From contig WTJO01000133.1 in assembly GCA_011524805.1 (NCBI GenBank), positions 1-11,523 on the forward strand: a DNA stretch of 11,523 nucleotides. The letters are read 5' to 3'. This stretch comes from Alphaproteobacteria bacterium. GTDB lineage: Bacteria; Pseudomonadota; Alphaproteobacteria; Puniceispirillales; Puniceispirillaceae. This document shows positions 7,068 through 11,523 of this stretch, piece after piece. The notes beneath the pieces were generated by a model. It searched no databases. It worked only from the letters and a program-made list of their open reading frames with translations, and had not been told where the DNA came from. Position 1 is the stretch's first letter. Each line of letters starts with the position of its first letter. The translations under genes and the position numbers were made by a program.

Positions 7068-8333
7068 TTAGTGTTTTTTCGGAAAGGCGCCATTGCCTGC
7101 TTCATCTATCATGCGCCCCTGCCTGTATCTATCAAGGGTTAAGAGCGCATTAATTTCATGCGGGCTGTCATGTGCGATTGTGTGGGCAAAGCACCAGCCA
7201 GAACCCGGTATTGCCTTAAACCCGCCATAACACCAGCCCGCATTCAGATAGAAATTCGGAATATCTGTTTTGGTGATAAAGGGCGAGCCATCCATTGACA
7301 TATCCATAATGCCTGCCCATTGACGTAACAGCTTGACCCTGCCAAGCGCGGGCATCACATTCATGGCGCATTCGGCAACATCTGTATAGATAGGTAAATT
7401 GCCTTTCTGAGCATAAGAATTATAGCCATCCAGATCGCCACCAAATACCATCCCGCCCTTGTCAGACTGGCTGATGTAAAAATGACCATGGCCTGCACCA
7501 TACACAACAACCGTATCCAGAAATGGCTTTATTGGCTCGGAGACAAAGGCCTGTAATTTGTGGCTTTCAATAGGCAGTTTTCCAAGCCCCAGCTTGTGCG
7601 CCAGCACAGAGGTTGAGCCAGCAACTGCCATACCTATTTTATCAGCTTTTATCTCGCCTTTGCTGGTTTCAACACCAACCAGCCTGCCGGCCTTGAAGCT
7701 AAAGCCTGTCACCTCGCAATTCTGTATAATATCTACTCCCAGCGCAGAGGCAGCGCGGGCAAACCCCCAATTCACGGCATCATGTCGCGCAGTGCCGGCA
7801 CGTTCCTGAAGAAAGCCGCCCTGAATTTCCAGACGGGCATCATCGCCATAATTCAGATGGGGGACAAATTTCTTTACCTGCTCTCTGTTCAGAAAAGTGC
7901 CATCAATACCGTTCAGACGCATGATGTTATATTTTCTGGCCATCGAATCACGCTGTCCGGGCGTGAAAAACAGGTTGAGATGCCCACGTTGCGAAAACAT
8001 CACATTATAATTTAATTCCTGTGACAGCCCTTCCCATAACTTCAGGGAATGTTCATAAAAGGCAGTATTGCCTTCTACAAAATAATTCGACCTCACAATG
8101 GTTGTATTGCGCCCGGAATTGCCGCCACCTATCCAGCCTTTTTCAATCACGGCGACATTGGTAATACCATGCAGCTTTGCCAGATAATATGCAGTAGCCA
8201 GCCCATGCCCGCCGCCGCCTATGATGATCACATCATAGCTAGGCTTCGGGGACGCATCATGCCATGCAGGCTGCCAGCCTTTCTGACCACCAAGGCCTTT
8301 TGTAAATAGTTTCCACGCTGAATAACGCTGCAT
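7068..8333 (-). CDS. soxB: Sarcosine oxidase beta subunit
   Basis: A 421-residue flavoprotein subunit, the catalytic part of heterotetrameric sarcosine oxidase. The N-terminus MQRYSAWKLFTKGLGGQKGW is typical of SoxB. The FAD-binding Rossmann motif is IIIGGGGHGLATAYYLA (GGGGHG at residues 39-44). H184 in ARHDAVNW aligns with the histidine that carries covalent FMN in characterised enzymes. Near the C-terminus WAGIMDMSMDGSPFI and NAGWCYGGFKAIPGSGW match the DAO-fold substrate region. I chose the ATG at 8333, with AGGG about 8 bases upstream, over a TTG two codons earlier, because family members start M-x-RYS. It is the first gene of soxBDAG and follows a 140-bp gap rich in dyads (8334-8473), so its promoter and control site should lie there. 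Confidence 0.97.
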   Translation of the reverse strand: MQRYSAWKLFTKGLGGQKGWQPAWHDASPKPSYDVIIIGGGGHGLATAYYLAKLHGITNVAVIEKGWIGGGNSGRNTTIVRSNYFVEGNTAFYEHSLKLWEGLSQELNYNVMFSQRGHLNLFFTPGQRDSMARKYNIMRLNGIDGTFLNREQVKKFVPHLNYGDDARLEIQGGFLQERAGTARHDAVNWGFARAASALGVDIIQNCEVTGFSFKAGRLVGVETSKGEIKADKIGMAVAGSTSVLAHKLGLGKLPIESHKLQAFVSEPIKPFLDTVVVYGAGHGHFYISQSDKGGMVFGGDLDGYNSYAQKGNLPIYTDVAECAMNVMPALGRVKLLRQWAGIMDMSMDGSPFITKTDIPNFYLNAGWCYGGFKAIPGSGWCFAHTIAHDSPHEINALLTLDRYRQGRMIDEAGNGAFPKKH

Positions 8334-8393
8334 TGTCAAACCCTAAAAAGTCTCTGAGTAAGGACGATAAAATGACAAATACAAGTAAATATC

Positions 8394-8423
8394 ATAATTA
8401 CGTCATTATTATCTATATTGACG
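8394..8423. promoter_or_regulatory. Overlapping dyads upstream of soxB (possible operator/promoter region)
   Basis: Within the gap before soxB, 8394-8409 reads ATAAT-TACGTC-ATTAT, a dyad with 5-bp arms, and it overlaps a second inverted repeat CGTCA (8401-8405) and TGACG (8419-8423) spaced by 13 bp. The region is strongly AT-rich and 60-90 bp before the soxB start, as expected for a promoter with an operator. I cannot assign a confident -35/-10 pair or name a regulator. Gene order makes this the likely control point for soxBDAG. Confidence 0.35.
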
Positions 8424-8442
8424 ACAAGCCATAGCTTTGTTG

Positions 8443-8470
8443 TGCGGATGTTTCACCAGATGAAACCGCA
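8443..8470 (-). terminator. Hairpin between DUF2842 gene and soxB; weak terminator or operator
   Basis: A strong stem starts 4 bp after the stop of the DUF2842 gene: GTTTCA (8450-8455), loop CCAGA (8456-8460), TGAAAC (8461-8466), extended by TGCG (8443-8446) pairing with CGCA (8467-8470) across a GAT bulge. On the minus strand it is not followed by a T-run, so it is not a classic rho-independent terminator. It could still protect the 3' end of the upstream mRNA, or be an operator for soxB. The stem itself is plain in the sequence; its function is inferred. Confidence 0.45.
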
Positions 8471-8473
8471 AGG

Positions 8474-8677
8474 CTATTTCGCTTCAAAATGCGCTAGCCA
8501 TTTAACGATGGCAGAGGCAGGGAAAATCCAGACAAGACCGGCAAGAAGATAGAAAAGCAGATCGACAACAAGATGCAGGCCTGTGACATAATCTGCCACA
8601 AACATACATAACAGCACATAGGCTATAAGCGCTGGCACAATGCCAATTGCAACAACAAGATGACGCCACCGTGACAT
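8474..8677 (-). CDS. DUF2842 family small membrane protein
   Basis: A 67-residue protein with two hydrophobic segments, about residues 7-29 (LVVAIGIVPALIAYVLLCMF) and 35-56 (LHLVVDLLFYLLAGLVWIFP), so a small inner-membrane hairpin. The pattern LLFYLLAGLVWIFPASAIVKW matches my memory of DUF2842, a short family found mainly in Alphaproteobacteria and of unknown function. A good ribosome-binding site (GAGAGGAAAG) precedes the ATG at 8677. It lies 39 bp after the exporter gene, so the two may share a transcript. A strong hairpin follows its stop codon, which suggests the transcript may end there, before soxB. The family assignment is from pattern only. Confidence 0.75.
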   Translation of the reverse strand: MSRWRHLVVAIGIVPALIAYVLLCMFVADYVTGLHLVVDLLFYLLAGLVWIFPASAIVKWLAHFEAK

Positions 8678-8716
8678 GCTCTTTCCTCTCTGGCTTTCTG
8701 AATATCTGTATAGCTG

Positions 8717-9532
8717 TTATATATTGGTGATGACCAACCGCAAGCCTAGAATAATCAGCGCGATATGGGCAACATGATAAAATACCGCATCTGATATATG
8801 GCTGTTCAGCCATTTACCTGCCCACACCCCGAACGGTACCACCGGCACCAGACATAGGCTGGTAAATAATGTCTCGGCTGTAAACCAGTCCAGTTCCAGA
8901 AAAAACGGCACCTTTGCTGCGTTGATAATCAAGAAATACCATGCCAGTGTGCCAACAACATAGAACCGCTGTATCTTCATTGGCAGCATAAATACCTGCA
9001 CCGGAATACCGCCTGTCAGAGATACAAATGAGGAAAAGCCAGAAAGGCTGCACCAGATACTGGCCCGCTGCACAATTCTGCTTCTAAACATTTGATGATG
9101 TATTTCCCTGATTTTGAAAAGCTGGAGATTTGCTTTTTTCAGGTAAAATTTCCCCCCCGAAATCAGCGCGACAATACCGATACATAGTTTTAGCATCTCA
9201 TTATCAATATAGCTTAGCAACATCCAGCCGAAAATCTGCCCGATAATGGCAAAAAGACACATCCAGCCAAGCAACCGCCAGACAGAATAGCCGCGCCAGA
9301 TATATATCGTCCAGACATCGGCAAGCAGATAGAGCGGCAATAGCACGGCTAGTGCAATATCGGGCGGCAGAACAGTCAGCATGATAGGGGCTGACAGCGC
9401 ACCCATGGACCCGCCAAAGCCAGATTTGGTAATCGCAACCACAAATACGGAAAATGCGGCCACCAGCCAGAATACCGATACAGACCCGCCAATAAAGCTG
9501 AGCGATGTGACAGTTATACCATCAAATATCAT
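8717..9532 (-). CDS. TauE/SafE (TSUP) family membrane transporter
   Basis: A 271-residue polytopic membrane protein with about eight hydrophobic segments arranged as two repeats, typical of the TSUP (TauE/SafE, formerly DUF81) family. The repeat signatures are KSGFGGSMGALSAPIML (residues 36-52) and SLTGGIPVQVFMLPMK (171-186). Family members export or import sulfite, sulfoacetate, thiosulfate or other small organic anions across the inner membrane; the substrate here cannot be read from sequence. Its ATG overlaps the stop of the cyclotransferase gene (ATGA, 4 bp) and has only a weak ribosome-binding site, so it is probably translated by coupling. A run of seven G on the coding strand (9152-9158, in ISGGK) is a possible slippage point, although the frame is intact here. 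Confidence 0.88.
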   Translation of the reverse strand: MIFDGITVTSLSFIGGSVSVFWLVAAFSVFVVAITKSGFGGSMGALSAPIMLTVLPPDIALAVLLPLYLLADVWTIYIWRGYSVWRLLGWMCLFAIIGQIFGWMLLSYIDNEMLKLCIGIVALISGGKFYLKKANLQLFKIREIHHQMFRSRIVQRASIWCSLSGFSSFVSLTGGIPVQVFMLPMKIQRFYVVGTLAWYFLIINAAKVPFFLELDWFTAETLFTSLCLVPVVPFGVWAGKWLNSHISDAVFYHVAHIALIILGLRLVITNI

Positions 9533-9972
9533 CTGTCTTTTTCACCATCTGTGCGAGGCCGTGCCACCCCTTCCGGTGCAAAATCTTCAGCAAAGAACCG
9601 AGCCATATCTTTATTAACCCAGCTATCAAAATCCCACAGACCGGCTGGTATCATGGTGTCATCCGGAATATATATTTCTGCCTGTTCTTCGCCATTTTCA
9701 GTCATTACGCCAACCTGTGCGCGCTGATAATGCACGCCTTCAAACCTATCCAGCAGGGCAAGAGATTCTGAATCAACATCATATATGATCAGCCCTGACA
9801 CTATGTTTGCGTGGTCTGATGCTACAATCATCGGATAAAGCGCGCCTGCCACCTGCCGCACCTCATAACCTGTTAGCGTGGCAGGTGCGATCCTGAGGGT
9901 GGCATGATGCGTGCCAAGCACTGCTTGACGTACCTGTTCTGCCTTGAGCGTGCCATAAAAAAATAGATTCAT
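9529..9972 (-). CDS. Gamma-glutamylcyclotransferase-like (AIG2-like) protein
   Basis: A 147-residue protein of the gamma-glutamylcyclotransferase fold. The N-terminus MNLFFYGTLK holds the FxYGTL substrate loop, YPMIV (residues 46-50) follows, and E78 in LLDRFEGVHYQR is at the position of the catalytic glutamate. Family members release 5-oxoproline from gamma-glutamyl amino acids, glutathione or gamma-glutamylamines; the exact substrate is not set by the motifs. The extended C-terminal tail (WDFDSWVNKDMARFFAEDF then a charged end) is seen in many bacterial homologues. It appears to be the first gene of a unit with the TSUP exporter, which it overlaps by 4 bp. A role in thiol or sulfur metabolism with that exporter is a guess. 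Confidence 0.82.
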   Translation of the reverse strand: MNLFFYGTLKAEQVRQAVLGTHHATLRIAPATLTGYEVRQVAGALYPMIVASDHANIVSGLIIYDVDSESLALLDRFEGVHYQRAQVGVMTENGEEQAEIYIPDDTMIPAGLWDFDSWVNKDMARFFAEDFAPEGVARPRTDGEKDR

Positions 9973-10102
9973 TATGTTTACCAGTTTCTGAAAATTAACA
10001 TGTCTATCATGCCTATATCAGCCTCTTTTTTTCCAGTATATTTTTTATATAAGCTCTTATTATGAGTGGACTGGCACGCGTCCATAACATCGCAGATATA
10101 GA
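9973..10102 (-). promoter_or_regulatory. AT-rich gap upstream of the cyclotransferase gene; possible promoter
   Basis: This 130-bp gap separates dinB from the cyclotransferase gene. On the minus strand it contains TATATAAAAAATATACT around 10034-10050, where TATACT could be a -10 box, but no matching -35 is visible. I saw no rho-independent terminator for dinB. The promoter assignment rests mostly on the gap and AT content. Confidence 0.25.
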
Positions 10103-11428
10103 TTATTTTGTCTTTGGACTGTCTCTATCAGATGGTTTTGCACCCAACTGGCGCCCTGTGGTGATACTGTTCTGTCCCAGCTTTAAGTGGATAGAATCTA
10201 CGGCCTGTTCCAGCTTTTCCTTGCGGAACAGATGTTCATGCTCGTCAGTAAAGAATGAGGCCTCTGCTATCTCGGACGATAATTCCACCCCTACGCCTAG
10301 CAACCGGTATTTGGTCTTGCCATCTATCTGCTTCTCTAGCAGTCTGCTGATTTCCGAAAAAATACGGAATGCCATCTGTGTTGGCTGGCCGATTGTAACA
10401 GACCTTGTGATTATCTTATGCGCTGCGGTTTTAAGCTTTAATGTGACTGTCCGCCCCTGAACAGATTTCTGTTTAAGCTGTTTTGACACATTCTGTGACT
10501 GGCGTTCTGCAATGGCCAGCAGGCTTTCCAGATCGGATATATCTGATGCAAAGGTGGTTTCCGAAGAGATAGATTTTGCTTTCTGAGATGGCAAGACAGC
10601 CCGCTCATCCTGACCAGAGGCAAGTGCCTTAATCCGTGCCGCATCATTTCCCAATATAGATTGCAACTGCAAGAGCGGCGCGTTCTGGATATCCCCTACA
10701 CTGTGGATATTCTCTGCCTGAAGCCGCGCTGTAGCCCGTTTTCCAAGCCCAAAAATTATCGAACAGGGCTGAGTTGCCAGCCAGCTTTGTGCCTGTGAAG
10801 TGCCTAATACAAAATAGCCGTGCGGTTTATCCTGATCTGATGATATTTTTGCCAGCGACTTATTATAGGACAGCCCGACAGATACGGTAATGCCAATCTG
10901 TTTTGCAACATCAGCCTGAAACTGTGCCAGCATCACGGCGGCCGGCTTTTTATGTAACTTCTCTGTGCCTGACATATCCACAAAGGCTTCATCAATAGAT
11001 AGAGACTGAACAAGCGGCGTTAATGACAGCATCATTTGCTTAATCTGCCTGCTTATCTTCTGGTAATGTGCCATGCGCGGCTTTAGAACAACCAGCTCGG
11101 AACATGCCTGTTTTGCCCGCCAGCTAGGCATGGCCGAGCGGATGCCATATTGACGGGCAACATAACAGGCAGCGGCCACCACCCCCCTGTCGCCACCGCC
11201 AACAATAACCGGCTTTTCTGCCAGTTCGGGATTATCCCGCTTTTCAACAGAACAGTAAAATGCATCACAATCTATATGCGCAAGATGCAGCTCAAACAAT
11301 TCGGCATGCTGAACAATTCGAAGTGATGCACATTCAGGGCAGTGCTGCAATTGCGTCTGCCCGCCAGCATAGCCATAGCTGAAACAGTCGCGACATAAAT
11401 AGCTGATACTGTGGCTGGCTAACTTCAT
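10103..11428 (-). CDS. dinB: DNA polymerase IV (Y-family translesion polymerase)
   Basis: A 441-residue DinB polymerase, which copies past damaged bases with low fidelity. Catalytic acids are visible: D53 in HIDCDAFYCSVE, and D146-E147 in SIDEAFVD. Also present are VGGGDRGVVAAACYVAR, the YNKSLAK motif (about residues 188-194) with DKPHG, and a helix-hairpin-helix (FGLGKRATARL), followed by the little-finger domain. Before the palm is a 45-residue extension with C12, C15, C30 and C33 (CRDC...CPEC), a probable zinc knuckle that I associate with alphaproteobacterial forms. I chose the ATG at 11428 (MKLASHSISY); an ATG at 11449 and a TTG at 11473 are in frame but less like the family. No LexA-type box is clear in the 95 bp upstream. 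No typical C-terminal beta-clamp motif is obvious. Confidence 0.93.
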   Translation of the reverse strand: MKLASHSISYLCRDCFSYGYAGGQTQLQHCPECASLRIVQHAELFELHLAHIDCDAFYCSVEKRDNPELAEKPVIVGGGDRGVVAAACYVARQYGIRSAMPSWRAKQACSELVVLKPRMAHYQKISRQIKQMMLSLTPLVQSLSIDEAFVDMSGTEKLHKKPAAVMLAQFQADVAKQIGITVSVGLSYNKSLAKISSDQDKPHGYFVLGTSQAQSWLATQPCSIIFGLGKRATARLQAENIHSVGDIQNAPLLQLQSILGNDAARIKALASGQDERAVLPSQKAKSISSETTFASDISDLESLLAIAERQSQNVSKQLKQKSVQGRTVTLKLKTAAHKIITRSVTIGQPTQMAFRIFSEISRLLEKQIDGKTKYRLLGVGVELSSEIAEASFFTDEHEHLFRKEKLEQAVDSIHLKLGQNSITTGRQLGAKPSDRDSPKTK

Positions 11429-11523
11429 AACAGACCCATATATCCCCATGATACAAAGAATGATTCGGCACAATTATCCATGCCGTCAGTATATCTTCCT
11501 GCCAGCATTTCATAGTAACGAAA
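11429..11523 (-). other. Region upstream of dinB, nothing assignable
   Basis: The 95 bp before the chosen dinB start hold two weaker in-frame starts (ATG 11449, TTG 11473) bounded by a TAA just upstream. I looked for GTTC-N7-GTTC and GAAC-type LexA boxes and found none. The dinB promoter may lie here or beyond the right edge. Confidence 0.3.

Noticed and set aside
2671..8333. A second damage-response link through dinB
   Set aside because: dinB is about 1.8 kb upstream of soxB, with three unrelated genes and several gaps between, so it cannot be tied to the sox-sprT unit by gene order.
8502..8813. A 103-codon minus-strand frame across the exporter and DUF2842 genes
   Set aside because: It covers parts of two supported genes in another frame and is very Cys/Ser-rich with no recognisable domain.
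10062..10460. A 132-codon plus-strand frame
   Set aside because: It lies antisense to the well-supported C-terminal domain of DinB and has a Ser/Cys-rich composition typical of a shadow frame.
11334..11513. A 59-codon minus-strand frame overlapping the start of dinB
   Set aside because: It overlaps the conserved Cys-rich N-terminus of DinB in another frame, has no ribosome-binding site of note and resembles no family I know.
11429..11523. A LexA box upstream of dinB
   Set aside because: No GTTC-N7-GTTC or similar dyad is present in the visible upstream stretch.

Overview
The window comes from a bacterial chromosome, most likely a marine alphaproteobacterium of the SAR116 (Puniceispirillum-like) or a related group. 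The clues are an MttB-family methyltransferase combined with a heterotetrameric sarcosine oxidase, a DUF2842 protein (a family I know mainly from Alphaproteobacteria), a DinB polymerase with the Cys-rich N-terminal extension seen in alphaproteobacterial forms, and a moderate GC content. This assignment is inference from gene content; no rRNA or other marker is present.

All twelve supported protein genes lie on the minus strand, so transcription runs from the right end to the left. In that order they are: dinB (DNA polymerase IV); a gamma-glutamylcyclotransferase-like protein overlapping a TauE/SafE-type exporter by 4 bp; a small DUF2842 membrane protein; soxB, soxD, soxA and soxG (heterotetrameric sarcosine oxidase); a SprT-like zinc protease; an AlkB-like 2-oxoglutarate/Fe(II) oxygenase; long-form hibernation promoting factor; and an MttB-family methyltransferase cut by the left edge. 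I saw no tRNA, rRNA, CRISPR array, insertion sequence or prophage gene. All plus-strand reading frames are shadows of minus-strand genes.

The metabolic core is methylated-amine catabolism. An MttB-family enzyme would take a methyl group from trimethylamine or, more likely in this lineage, glycine betaine. SoxBDAG would complete the last demethylation, sarcosine to glycine, producing H2O2 and a C1 unit as methylene-tetrahydrofolate or free formaldehyde. soxBDAG is tightly packed, with gaps of 27 and 3 bp and an 8-bp overlap.

The most interesting point is what follows soxG. Ten bases later comes a SprT-like protease, and its stop codon abuts the start of an oxygenase with AlkB hallmarks (HxD, a distal His, and a terminal RxxxxxR pattern). 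SprT-like proteases in eukaryotes cut DNA-protein crosslinks, the main lesion made by formaldehyde, and AlkB enzymes reverse DNA or RNA methylation. The sarcosine oxidase operon may therefore carry its own damage-repair tail; this is a hypothesis from gene order and motifs.

Non-coding stretches worth noting are 1019-1196 (two palindromes upstream of mttB), 1809-2052 (a 244-bp leader before hpf with a dyad), 8334-8473 (several dyads and a strong hairpin upstream of soxB), and 9973-10102 (AT-rich, nothing firm).
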